From NCBI GenBank assembly GCA_035353055.1, contig DAOPYW010000001.1, positions 30,865 through 94,864 on the forward strand: a stretch of 64,000 nucleotides of DNA, written 5' to 3'. Shown piece by piece: positions 25,603-34,130 of the stretch (its first letter is position 1; every line of letters begins with the position of its first letter). The translations under genes were made by a program, and so were the position numbers. This stretch comes from JAAYDH01 sp035353055 (lineage in GTDB: Bacteria > Bacillota_I > Bacilli_A > RFN20 > CAG-826). The notes under the pieces are model-generated. The model did not search any database. It was not told the origin of the DNA and worked only from the letters and a program-made list of their open reading frames with translations.

Positions 25603-25911
25603 TTAATTGTTGATGGCTTCAATCACTAAGCATGTGTATGGTTGGCGATGACCAATGGTTTTATGGTAATTTGCCTTTGCTTTGTACTTGAAGACACGAA
25701 TCTTTTTGGATAAGCCTTGTTTTTCCACTTTCGCGGTGACGGTTGCACCAGCGACATATGGAGTTCCGACTTTCATCGACTTGTTGCTGACGAGCAGAAC
25801 TTTGTCGAAGGTAACGGTCGAGTTGACTTCAGCTTCTAACTTCTCAACGAAGATTTTAGAACCGACTTCAACGCGAATTTGCTTACCACCAGTTTCGATA
25901 ATTGCGTACAT
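25603..25911 (-). CDS. rplU: 50S ribosomal protein L21
   Basis: Large-subunit protein bound to 23S rRNA. 102 aa from ATG 25911 (MYAIIETGGKQIRVEVG), normal length. Near the C terminus it shows FKYKAKANYHKTIGHRQPYT. A perfect SD, AAGGAGG, lies 8 nt upstream. It is first in the operon, behind a leader of about 100 nt. Confidence 0.97.
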   Translation of the reverse strand: MYAIIETGGKQIRVEVGSKIFVEKLEAEVNSTVTFDKVLLVSNKSMKVGTPYVAGATVTAKVEKQGLSKKIRVFKYKAKANYHKTIGHRQPYTCLVIEAINN

Positions 25912-26045
25912 AATGTCCCTCCTTATCAATTCACTAATGACTCGCTATTAAGGTATCTTAATAGATTTTAAAACCTTTTCTATGCGGTTGTAGCTTGTGA
26001 GGCGACAACGTTTGTAATATAACATATGTTATAAAGGGGTGTCAA
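25912..26045 (-). promoter_or_regulatory. rplU promoter and ~100-nt leader (candidate L21 autoregulatory leader)
   Basis: Consensus -35 TTGACA (26040-26045), 18-bp spacer, -10 TATATT with TG extension (26016-26021). The spacer and -10 contain a perfect 16-bp palindrome, TATAACATATGTTATA (26018-26033). Transcription should begin near 26010, giving a ~98-nt leader with pairing segments before the SD. Bacillota are known to carry an L21 leader RNA here (Rfam L21_leader), but I cannot confirm a match to its consensus by eye. Confidence 0.55.
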
Positions 26046-26057
26046 TTTACTTTTCAC

Positions 26058-26744
26058 TTATTTTTTGGGGATAAAAGCGTTGGTTTGGAAAGAATAAGCT
26101 CCTTCATCGCTGATAATCAGATGATCGATGAGGGAAAAGCCGATTCTCTTTGCTTCAGTAATAATCGCAGAAGTAAAGGCAATGTCTTGATTAGAGGGTT
26201 CGATGTGATTGCCGGGGTGATTATGAATCAAATAGAAATATGTTCCTTTGTTTAGGATCAGGGTTCGCAAGATATCTCGAATTGAACAGGAGACATTGTT
26301 CTCGCTCCCGATGGATAAGAGGTGCTCGTGAATGATCTTCTTTTGGCGATTTAAGGTGATGATGATTATTTTCTCTTGGAGCTGTCCAGAGAGCATGGGA
26401 GCGTATTTTTGATAAATCATCTGAAAATCGGCAGCTGAGTTTTCGGGCTCAGCGCTTCCAATCTGATAGCGCTTGCCTAATTCTAAGGTCGCTGATAGTT
26501 TGATGGCCGAGGTTTTGTTCAAGCCTGAGTAGGCGAGAAAATCTTGATATGGGCAATGAAATACATTGAAAAGGCCTCGCTTGTCGCGGATGATTTCATG
26601 GGCGATATCAAGAGCGGAGTGATTCTTAGTTCCTGAGCCGATAATAATCGCTAACAATTCGACATTTGAAAGCGATTCAATGCCGTAGCGCATTGCCTTT
26701 TCTCTTGGCCTTTCGAGGGGCGGCAAATTCTTGATCTGCGTCAA
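26058..26744 (-). CDS. radC: RadC-family JAB/MPN domain protein
   Basis: 228 aa. N-terminal UPF0758 helix-hairpin-helix part (IKNLPPLERPREKAMRYGI, LSNVELLAIIIGSGT) and a JAMM-type metalloprotease-like domain with HNHPGNHIEPSNQD, the full set of metal ligands. The biological role of RadC is unsettled. I prefer TTG 26744 because GGAG sits 6 nt before it and the family start MxxIKxLPxxxRPREK then aligns. An ATG at 26768 in the same frame has no SD and would overlap the upstream 60-aa gene by 22 bp. Confidence 0.92.
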   Translation of the reverse strand: MTQIKNLPPLERPREKAMRYGIESLSNVELLAIIIGSGTKNHSALDIAHEIIRDKRGLFNVFHCPYQDFLAYSGLNKTSAIKLSATLELGKRYQIGSAEPENSAADFQMIYQKYAPMLSGQLQEKIIIITLNRQKKIIHEHLLSIGSENNVSCSIRDILRTLILNKGTYFYLIHNHPGNHIEPSNQDIAFTSAIITEAKRIGFSLIDHLIISDEGAYSFQTNAFIPKK

Positions 26745-26746
26745 AA

Positions 26747-26929
26747 TCAGCTCCAGGTGAATTTCCATCCGCCAGGAATCGCTGCGCTTCCTTTATTGGA
26801 CAGGAAAAGCCGATAGATGACGACCGCCATTACCGCGATGGCGAGAAGTGCCATCACCGTGGTTAAAGTAATAGCTTCGCCGACAAAGTGACTAGTCATC
26901 TCCTGATTGGTTAGTTGGATATAGTTCAT
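26747..26929 (-). CDS. Small single-pass membrane protein (60 aa)
   Basis: 60 aa between valS and radC: a polar N terminus, MNYIQLTNQEMTSHFVGE, a hydrophobic helix (about 19-42), and a short basic tail ending SAAIPGGWKFTWS. It has an excellent SD (AGGAGG, 6 nt before ATG), and radC begins right after it, so it is very probably translated. I do not recognise a named family. The small size, single helix and terminal PGGWKFTW motif could fit a small regulatory membrane protein or a peptide signal; this is not shown. The stop is TGA, rare in this window. Confidence 0.65.
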   Translation of the reverse strand: MNYIQLTNQEMTSHFVGEAITLTTVMALLAIAVMAVVIYRLFLSNKGSAAIPGGWKFTWS

Positions 26930-26958
26930 AAAAAACCTCCTATTTTATTAGGAGGCTT
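26930..26958 (-). terminator. Hairpin acting as valS terminator and Shine-Dalgarno of the 60-aa gene
   Basis: The minus strand reads CCTCCTA-ATAAAA-TAGGAGG-TTTTTT-ATG. The 7-bp stem, extendable by G-U and A-U pairs, followed by six T is a standard intrinsic terminator 24 bp past the valS stop. The 3' arm, TAGGAGG, is also a perfect SD for the ATG 6 nt further on. Confidence 0.7.
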
Positions 26959-26981
26959 AGAATCAGGAAAAGTTTTAAAAG

Positions 26982-29576
26982 TTAGGAAAGTTTTTCTTTC
27001 TTGTCTAAGAGAGACTGGAGATTTTCTCGGTGCTTATTTAACTTACTTTTTTCTAATTCAATTTTCTCTTGCGGAGCTTTGCTGAGGAAGTTGGCGTTGG
27101 TGAGCATTTTCTCAGCGCGAGCGATTTCGCTTACAGCTTCGAGAATTTCCTTGTTGATGCGAGCGATGATTTCATCGCGCCCTGCTTCATTATTGATCAG
27201 CATGTCACCATGGTCGTAAATCTTTAACTCGCCACGCCTTGAGATGATATCTTCGCCGATGACTTTGACATCGCTAAAGGTGAATCGCTTTAGATAGGTA
27301 AAGAAGTTATCAAATACCGCGATTTTTAAGTTGATGAATAAAGTGAGATTGGCGTTTGGTGCGAGCTTATTTTCAATCTTGTAATTGCGAGCATCTCTGA
27401 TCATCGAGAACAGCATATTCACTTCATCATTGACGCTGCTATCAATCAAATTTTCTTCGACTAATGGATAGCTTTCTTCCATCACTGATGGGAGATGTCC
27501 GGGTAAAGAAAGATATAATTCTTCGGCGATAAATGGAGTGTATGGGTAGATTAAAAGGATGATTGATTTCAAACACTTAAAGAGGATTTGATGAGTGGTT
27601 TTAACGCTCGCTTCATCATTCGATGATAAGGAGACTTTGCTCATTTCAAGATACTGAGAGCAGAAATCATCGTAGACAAAGTTATAGAGGTGGCTACTCG
27701 CCGCATTGAAATCGTATTTTTCCATGTTGGTCGTCACCTTTTCAATCGTGTCTTCTAAGCGGTTGATGATCCATTGATCAAGCGGTGAAAGCGCTAAATG
27801 TTTGATATTAATCGCAGAGAAATCTTCTGGCAACACGCTCAAGACATAGCGAGCGGAATTCCAAATTTTGTTGAGATAGTTGGCGGCAGAAGCAACCTTT
27901 TCTTCGATATATCTCATATCTTGTCCGGGGGTGCTGTTGGTCGTCAAGAAATAACGGAGAGCATCAGCGCCATATTTCTCGGCTTCCTGAATTGGGTCGA
28001 CACCATTGCCTAGTGTCTTGCTCATCTTTCTTCCTAAATTGTCGCGGACTAATCCGTGGATCACTGCCTCCTTAAAAGGAGCGCGATGAGTGAGTTCCAA
28101 TGATTGGAAAATCATGCGGCTGACCCAGAAGAAAATAATATCGTAGCCTGTCACGAGAACATTCGTGGGGAAATAGCGTTTAAAATCAGGAGTCATATCC
28201 GGCCATCCAAAAGTCGAGAAAGGCCATAAGGCGCTGGAGAACCAGGTATCGAGAACATCGGAGTCTTGAATCCAATTTTCCATATCTTTAGGAGCATCAA
28301 CGCTGACTAATAGCTCTCCGGTTTGTTTGTTGGTGTAAGCGGGAATGCGATGCCCCCACCATAGCTGGCGGGAAATGCACCAGTCTTCGACTTTCTCCAT
28401 CCACTGGATGAAGATCTTCTCAAATCTATCAGGGATAAAATTGACTTTTTGATCGGAGTTTTGATTCGCAAGAGCTTGCTCAGCGAGAGGCTTCATTCTC
28501 ACAAACCACTGCTTAGAGAGCATCGGTTCCACGACCGCGTTGCTTCTCTCACTGTGGCCGACTGGATGAATCATGTCTTCAATCTTGACAAAATTGCCAT
28601 CCTTTTTAATTTGTTTAAGCAAGCTCTCGCGGCAGACAAATCGATCTTGCCCTTCATAGGGACCACAGAGATGATTCATCGTCGCATTCTTATTAAAGAT
28701 AATAGGTTTTTCTAAATGATATTTTTCGCCGATTACGAAATCGTTGGGGTCGTGAGCAGGAGTGCATTTCATCGCTCCCGTGCCAAAGCTGGTATCGACA
28801 TACTCATCAGCGATGATAGGAATGGCTTGATTGTTGGCGGGATTAATAACCTTCAGGCCGATATATTTTTGATAGCGTTTATCGGCTGGATTGACCACGA
28901 CGCACACATCGCCAAACATCGTCTCTGGACGAGTGGTAGCGATGATCAAAGATTCTTTGGTGCCAATGATAGGATATTTGAAGTAGTACATTTTGCCTGG
29001 ATCATCTTGGTGAATGACTTCGATATTGCTCAAGGCCGTCATCTGGACTGGATCCCAGTTAATGATGCGCTCACCCTGATAGATGAGGCCGCGATTATAG
29101 AGATCGACAAATACTTTTCTTACCGCGGCGTTCAGCCTTTCATCAAGGGTGAATCTCTCGCGGGAATAGTCGAGTGATAATCCGAGAATCTTCCATTGTT
29201 CATGAATGGAATTCGCGTATTCATCTTTCCACTTCCACGCCCACTTTAAAAACTCTTCGCGAGTGATTTTTGTCACGTCAATGCCCGATTTTACGAGCTT
29301 TTCCATCACTTTGGCTTGGGTGGCGATGCCGGCGTGGTCCATGCCTGGCAAATAGCACACATCAAAACCTTTCATTCTCTTGTAGCGAGCGATGATATCT
29401 TGAATGGTCGTATCCCATGCGTGGCCAATATGTAATTTGCCTGTGACGTTTGGAGGCGGAATAACAATTGAGAACGGAACCTTTTTAGGGTCTCCAGCAT
29501 GAAAATAGCCACCGTCTTTCCAGCGGTCGTATTTCCCTTCTTCTACAGCGCGATGATCATAGCGTTTGTCTAGCAT
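26982..29576 (-). CDS. valS: Valyl-tRNA synthetase
   Basis: Class I synthetase with editing. 864 aa, full length. Seen: PPPNVTGKLHIGHA (HIGH motif), the CP1 editing domain with TTRPETMFGD and DxxFGTGAxKxTPAHD-type sequence (DTSFGTGAMKCTPAHD), GRKMSKTLGNGVDP (KMSKS motif, here KMSKT), anticodon-binding domain, and a C-terminal coiled coil (about 800-864). SD GGAGGTAGC. The preceding T-box leader with a GTC specifier couples it to uncharged tRNA-Val. No zinc-site analysis was possible. Confidence 0.98.
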   Translation of the reverse strand: MLDKRYDHRAVEEGKYDRWKDGGYFHAGDPKKVPFSIVIPPPNVTGKLHIGHAWDTTIQDIIARYKRMKGFDVCYLPGMDHAGIATQAKVMEKLVKSGIDVTKITREEFLKWAWKWKDEYANSIHEQWKILGLSLDYSRERFTLDERLNAAVRKVFVDLYNRGLIYQGERIINWDPVQMTALSNIEVIHQDDPGKMYYFKYPIIGTKESLIIATTRPETMFGDVCVVVNPADKRYQKYIGLKVINPANNQAIPIIADEYVDTSFGTGAMKCTPAHDPNDFVIGEKYHLEKPIIFNKNATMNHLCGPYEGQDRFVCRESLLKQIKKDGNFVKIEDMIHPVGHSERSNAVVEPMLSKQWFVRMKPLAEQALANQNSDQKVNFIPDRFEKIFIQWMEKVEDWCISRQLWWGHRIPAYTNKQTGELLVSVDAPKDMENWIQDSDVLDTWFSSALWPFSTFGWPDMTPDFKRYFPTNVLVTGYDIIFFWVSRMIFQSLELTHRAPFKEAVIHGLVRDNLGRKMSKTLGNGVDPIQEAEKYGADALRYFLTTNSTPGQDMRYIEEKVASAANYLNKIWNSARYVLSVLPEDFSAINIKHLALSPLDQWIINRLEDTIEKVTTNMEKYDFNAASSHLYNFVYDDFCSQYLEMSKVSLSSNDEASVKTTHQILFKCLKSIILLIYPYTPFIAEELYLSLPGHLPSVMEESYPLVEENLIDSSVNDEVNMLFSMIRDARNYKIENKLAPNANLTLFINLKIAVFDNFFTYLKRFTFSDVKVIGEDIISRRGELKIYDHGDMLINNEAGRDEIIARINKEILEAVSEIARAEKMLTNANFLSKAPQEKIELEKSKLNKHRENLQSLLDKKEKLS

Positions 29577-29593
29577 ATGCTACCTCCGGGACG

Positions 29594-29793
29594 TAAAATA
29601 AAACGCCCTTATCTAAGGACGCTCATGGCGCGGTACCACCTTAGTTCATCTTTCGATGCACTTCATTAACCTATTTTCGCTAGGCAGCTATCTCTCAGAA
29701 GCGACCTTCTCTCATTCTCCTTATCGAGCTTCCACCGTCCTCGATTCTCTATATAGGAAGAATAAGGTACTCCTCTTCTTCAACGAGCTATGT
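29594..29793 (-). promoter_or_regulatory. T-box leader of valS (valine specifier)
   Basis: Transcript order: Stem I start with the GA motif AGAGGAGTA (near 29775), distal-loop GGTGGAAGC, specifier side GAAGGTCGCTTCTGAG with GTC (Val) at 29703-29705, the T-box AAGGTGGTACCGCG (29632-29645), and the terminator CGTCCTT...AAGGGCG plus T-rich tail (about 29597-29622). Uncharged tRNA-Val should stabilise the antiterminator and switch valS on. Confidence 0.92.
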
Positions 29794-29809
29794 ATTAAGT
29801 CTAGTATAA

Positions 29810-30388
29810 CTAAATAACCTTTTCAATAGCGGCTTTCAAACTTTCGAAGAGCCTCGGATGTAAGGAACTGGTATAGAAAAGCCGTTCCTCTTCGATATTC
29901 ATATCCCTTAAATGCTTGACCAGCGCGTATTTTTCTTTTTGATTAACCTTATCGACTTTCGTGATGACGATGAAATATGGCAGATGGTTATTGATCAGAT
30001 AAGAGATGATCTCCAAGTCGTTAACATTCATCTCGCGGCGAGAGTCTAAGAGGACTAAGACTAATTTCAGCCTTTGACAATGGACGAAATAATCTTCCAT
30101 CATCTTGCCGAAGAGAGCATCTAAGTCGATGCCACCACGGGCATAGCCATAGCCTGGAGCATCCACCAGATAGAATTTATCATCAATTAGATAATAGTTG
30201 AGCAATCGAGTGTGCCCAGGTTTAGAGGAAGTATAAGCTAGCCTTCTCTTTTGGCAAATCGAGTTAATCAGCGTCGATTTTCCCACGTTACTTTTGCCGA
30301 CAATCAAAACTTCGGGAAATGATCCTTCCGGCGCCTCGGAATAATTCGGGGCGGATTTGACAAAAGCAACGTTGAGAAAATTAATCAT
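29810..30388 (-). CDS. engB: Ribosome biogenesis GTPase EngB (YsxC)
   Basis: Essential GTPase acting in 50S assembly. 192 aa, normal length. G motifs: GKSNVGKSTLI (G1), the SKPGHTR switch I with G2 Thr, VDAPGYGYARGG (G3), ITKVDKV (G4). It follows lon directly (0-1 bp), the standard lon-engB pair of Bacillota. The valS T-box leader begins right after its stop. Confidence 0.97.
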   Translation of the reverse strand: MINFLNVAFVKSAPNYSEAPEGSFPEVLIVGKSNVGKSTLINSICQKRRLAYTSSKPGHTRLLNYYLIDDKFYLVDAPGYGYARGGIDLDALFGKMMEDYFVHCQRLKLVLVLLDSRREMNVNDLEIISYLINNHLPYFIVITKVDKVNQKEKYALVKHLRDMNIEEERLFYTSSLHPRLFESLKAAIEKVI

Positions 30389-32716
30389 TTACTTTAATAA
30401 TGCCACCTTAACGGCGTCTTCGACCGTGGACATATAGAGAATGTGCAGGGACTGTTTCACTTCTTTAGGGAGTTCGTCGACATCCTTTTTATTGTTCTTT
30501 GGAACAATGATGGTCTGAATACCCGAGCGCAAAGCAGCGAGAGACTTCTCTCTTAAGCCACCGATTGGCAGAGCGTTGCCGCGAAGGGTCACTTCGCCAG
30601 TCATCGCTAAGTTCGGATCGACTGGGCGCTTGGATAAGCAAGAGATGATCGCGGTAGTAATGGCAATGCCAGCGCTAGGGCCATCTTTTGGAACCGCTCC
30701 CTCCGGAACGTGAATGTGGATGTCTAAATCGTTGAAAATATCGTATTTAATGCCGTAAGTTTCAGCATTGGCTTTGACATAGTCTAAAGCGATGGAGGCG
30801 CTCTCCTTCATCACATCGCCGAGATGGCCAGTGAGAATTAAAGCTCCTTTGCCTTTGAAATTATTGACTTCAATCGGAAGGATGTCACCACCATATTCGG
30901 TATAAGCCAAGCCAGTGACGACACCGACTTGGGGTTCTTTTTCCTTCTTGCTGTCTTCAAAAATCGGTGTGCCCAAGTATTTGCGAGCTTGTTCAACATC
31001 AATTTTCACAGAACCGATGGCGGAATCTTTGACGATAGCGACCGCCACTTTTCGGAGGCAAGAAGCAATCTTTCTCTCGAGTTCGCGGACGCCCGCTTCG
31101 CGAGTGTAGCTGCGGATGATGTCCTGAATGGCTTCCTCAGTGAAAGAGGCTTGCTCAGGTTTGAGACCATTGATAGCAATCTGCTTTTTGATCAGATGGC
31201 GCTGAGCGATCTGAACTTTTTCTAATTCGGTATAGGAAGAGAGCTGAATGAGCTCCAGACGATCTCTTAAAGGACCAGGAATTTGATCGAGGTAGTTAGC
31301 GGTGCAGATAAATAAGACATCGCTCAAATCGTATGGCTCTTCCAAATAGTTGTCGTTGAAGACGTTGTTTTGTTCGGGATCTAGCACCTCTAATAGAGCG
31401 CTGGCTGGGTCGCCTTTATAGGAGCTCGCGACCTTATCGACTTCGTCGAGCAGGAAAACGGGGTTAGTGACACCGGCTTTGCGCATGCCTTGAATAATGC
31501 GTCCAGGCATCGAGCCGACATAGGTGCGGCGGTGACCGCGGATTTCCGCTTCATCGCTGATCCCACCGAGGGAGGCTTTGAAGAATTTGCGGCCTAAAGC
31601 TCTGGCAATAGACTTGCCAAGAGAGGTCTTGCCGGTTCCGGGAGGCCCATAGAAGCAGAGGATTGGCGATTTTAAGTTGCCAGTTAATCGCTTAACCGCT
31701 AAGTATTCGACAATGCGCTTTTTGGGCTCTTCGAGACCATAGTGATCTTCATCGAGAATGCGCTCGACATTCTTTAAATCGTTGTTATCTTCGGTTTTTT
31801 GCCACCAAGGAACATTCATGAGAATGTCGAGGTAGCTCTGAATCAAGGCGCCTTCCAATGAGCCCGAAGGCATCATATCAAAGCGCTTTAATTCGCTTTT
31901 TACTTTAGCTTTGACAAATTCAGGATAAGGATTGCTCTCGAGGCGCTCTAAAATAGTGTCGGGATCATTAGCCTTGTCCGAATCTTCGCCAAGCTCTTTT
32001 TTAATGGCTTTTAATTTTTCGCGCAGGAAGTATTCTTTCTGCGATTTTTCCGCTGATTCTCTCACCTGCTCAGAGATCTCTCTTTCGATTTCTGATCTCT
32101 GATTCTCACCATTTAATAAAACGGTGATTAAAGTCATGAGAATCTCGGCGTTGTTTGCCTCAAGAATCTCTTGCTTTTTTGCGACTGGAGCTTCTAAAAA
32201 GCCTGCCAATGCATAGCATAAAGATGCCGCATCTTCAGCTTTGGAGATGAGGTTGGCCACGTTGCGAGGCATCTGCGAGACGATGTTAGGCATCGAATCG
32301 AGAATCTTGCTGATGGCGACAATAATAGCTTTGTTCTTCTCTTCGCTCACAGGTTTCAATTCTAAAATTGATCCTTGCGAGACGTAGTAGTTCCCTTGGC
32401 TCTCAAGGGCGATGTTGTCCAGCTGGACTCTTTCCACCACTTCGACGCGCACTCTCTGATGGCCTTCTCTTTCCGAATTGGAAATGATGTGGCAAAGAGT
32501 GCCGATGCGATAGACATCGTTCTCCGTGGGGTTTTCAACGTCGATGTCGCTTTGGCTGGTGACGAAAACTAACGAGTTAGTTTCGTTTCTGGCCGCGTTG
32601 ATCGCGTTGATTGAAAATTCTCTCCCTGCCTCAATCAATTGTTGATTGCCTGGAAAAATGACGAGGGAACGAGTAATCAGTAAAGGGAGAGTTAGTGTTT
32701 GGTTTTTATCCACCAT
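30389..32716 (-). CDS. lon: ATP-dependent protease Lon
   Basis: Cytosolic AAA+ serine protease for misfolded and regulatory proteins. 775 aa, LonA type. Order: N-terminal substrate domain (about 1-200), coiled coil, AAA+ domain with Walker A GPPGTGKTSLG and Walker B FLLDEVDKV, and the protease domain with catalytic Ser in PKDGPSAGIA and Lys in the following GLREKSLAA segment. SD AAAGGAGG is ideal. It lies 34 bp after tig, forming tig-lon-engB. Confidence 0.98.
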   Translation of the reverse strand: MVDKNQTLTLPLLITRSLVIFPGNQQLIEAGREFSINAINAARNETNSLVFVTSQSDIDVENPTENDVYRIGTLCHIISNSEREGHQRVRVEVVERVQLDNIALESQGNYYVSQGSILELKPVSEEKNKAIIVAISKILDSMPNIVSQMPRNVANLISKAEDAASLCYALAGFLEAPVAKKQEILEANNAEILMTLITVLLNGENQRSEIEREISEQVRESAEKSQKEYFLREKLKAIKKELGEDSDKANDPDTILERLESNPYPEFVKAKVKSELKRFDMMPSGSLEGALIQSYLDILMNVPWWQKTEDNNDLKNVERILDEDHYGLEEPKKRIVEYLAVKRLTGNLKSPILCFYGPPGTGKTSLGKSIARALGRKFFKASLGGISDEAEIRGHRRTYVGSMPGRIIQGMRKAGVTNPVFLLDEVDKVASSYKGDPASALLEVLDPEQNNVFNDNYLEEPYDLSDVLFICTANYLDQIPGPLRDRLELIQLSSYTELEKVQIAQRHLIKKQIAINGLKPEQASFTEEAIQDIIRSYTREAGVRELERKIASCLRKVAVAIVKDSAIGSVKIDVEQARKYLGTPIFEDSKKEKEPQVGVVTGLAYTEYGGDILPIEVNNFKGKGALILTGHLGDVMKESASIALDYVKANAETYGIKYDIFNDLDIHIHVPEGAVPKDGPSAGIAITTAIISCLSKRPVDPNLAMTGEVTLRGNALPIGGLREKSLAALRSGIQTIIVPKNNKKDVDELPKEVKQSLHILYMSTVEDAVKVALLK

Positions 32717-32750
32717 AACGGTATCCTCCTTTCAAGAATTTGGTTATGTG

Positions 32751-34025
32751 TTAGTCGTTTTTAGATAGTAAGAAGTCTTCGACTCTTTGCATTTTCAAGT
32801 TGTTGCGGAATTCGCTCTCTTGTTTTTCGAGAGCTTTCTTGACATCTTCAATCTTCATCTTGTATTGGTCGGCGATTTTCGCGTATTCGAAATCGATTTC
32901 TTCTTGAGTGACTTCGACTTTTTCGACTTTGGCGATCTCTTCCATCACCATGTAGTTAGCGACATCGTGGAGGGACTCTTCTTTTAGTTTAGCAGAAAAT
33001 TCCTCTTCTTTTTGGCCGACAAATTGTAAATATTGCTCTAAAGATAAACCGGATTGTTTGATCTTATTCTCTAAATCTTCTCTGCGAGAGGCGATTTGAG
33101 AATCGACGATTTCATCAGGAATATCAATCTTGGAACCCTTGGCAATCGCATCGATCAATTTGCTGAGATAGGTGCGTCTTTCTTCGGCTTCCTTGCTGGC
33201 TTTTAATTCGTTCTTTTTGTAGTCTTTGAACTGAGCGACGGTAGAGACACCACCGATCTTTAATTCGGCGACTAATTCATCGGTGAGCTCGGGAACTTTC
33301 TTTTCCTTCACTTCGTGAATATCGCAAGCGAAGATCGCTTCTTTGCCTTTTAATTCTTCCATGTAGTTCTCTGGGAAGGTGACTTTGACATCGACGTGCT
33401 CACCAGCTTTGTGGCCGACTAATTGCTCTTCGAAGCCAGGGATGAAGGAATGGGAGCCTAACTCTAATTCATGGTTAGTGGCTGAGCCGCCTTCGAATGG
33501 CTTGCCTTCGATGGTGCCGGCGAAATCGAGAATGACGGTGTCACCCATCGCGGCTGCACCCTCTTTTAAAGCGAGGCTAGCATTTTGATTTTTGACTGAT
33601 TCGATGGCGTCTTGTAAGTCTTTGTCGGTGACTTTGACTTCTTCGTGGCCGATCTTTAAGCCAGTGTAAGCTCCTAATTTGACTTCAGGAGCGGTGACGA
33701 TGAGGAACTTGAGTTCGAGTTCGACATCGCTGATTTTGGTGACATCAACCTTTGGTTGGGCGAATGGTTTAACATTGTCGACAGTGATGATATCTTTGTA
33801 GATGCCAGGGAGAAGGGCGTTGATGGCTTCATCCATGACTTTCATCTGATCAACTTTAGCTTTGATTAAGTGCTCTGGAGCTTTGCCTTTGCGGAATCCA
33901 TCGACCGTGACGTTGGCGGCGATTTTATCAAAAGATTTCTTTTGGGCAGCTTTCCAAGCTTCTTTATCGACGATTACTGAGACTTCGACGTGTGAATGTT
34001 CTAATTTTGTTACTTTTCTTTCCAT
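32751..34025 (-). CDS. tig: Trigger factor (ribosome-associated chaperone)
   Basis: 424 aa from ATG 34025. N-terminal ribosome-binding domain with GFRKGKAPEHLI (the GFRxGxxP signature), FKBP-type PPIase domain (about 160-245; GDTVILDFAGTIEGKPFEGG), and a C-terminal helical chaperone domain. It binds nascent chains at the exit tunnel. SD CGGAGG supports this start; 24 further open codons upstream have no SD or similarity. Confidence 0.97.
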   Translation of the reverse strand: MERKVTKLEHSHVEVSVIVDKEAWKAAQKKSFDKIAANVTVDGFRKGKAPEHLIKAKVDQMKVMDEAINALLPGIYKDIITVDNVKPFAQPKVDVTKISDVELELKFLIVTAPEVKLGAYTGLKIGHEEVKVTDKDLQDAIESVKNQNASLALKEGAAAMGDTVILDFAGTIEGKPFEGGSATNHELELGSHSFIPGFEEQLVGHKAGEHVDVKVTFPENYMEELKGKEAIFACDIHEVKEKKVPELTDELVAELKIGGVSTVAQFKDYKKNELKASKEAEERRTYLSKLIDAIAKGSKIDIPDEIVDSQIASRREDLENKIKQSGLSLEQYLQFVGQKEEEFSAKLKEESLHDVANYMVMEEIAKVEKVEVTQEEIDFEYAKIADQYKMKIEDVKKALEKQESEFRNNLKMQRVEDFLLSKND

Positions 34026-34083
34026 GTATATTTCCTCCGAACATGTGCGATATTGATTATAAAGAAATAATTCTTTAATCACA

Positions 34084-34110
34084 AGAAAAACGCACATAAC
34101 GTGCTGTTTT
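34084..34110 (-). terminator. Intrinsic terminator upstream of tig
   Basis: AAAAC(A)GCAC and GTGCGTTTT pair around GTTAT with one bulged A, followed by T-run, on the minus strand just past the 304-aa gene (stop at 34131). Confidence 0.65.
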
Positions 34111-34130
34111 GCTTTTTCTGGGGCTTATAA

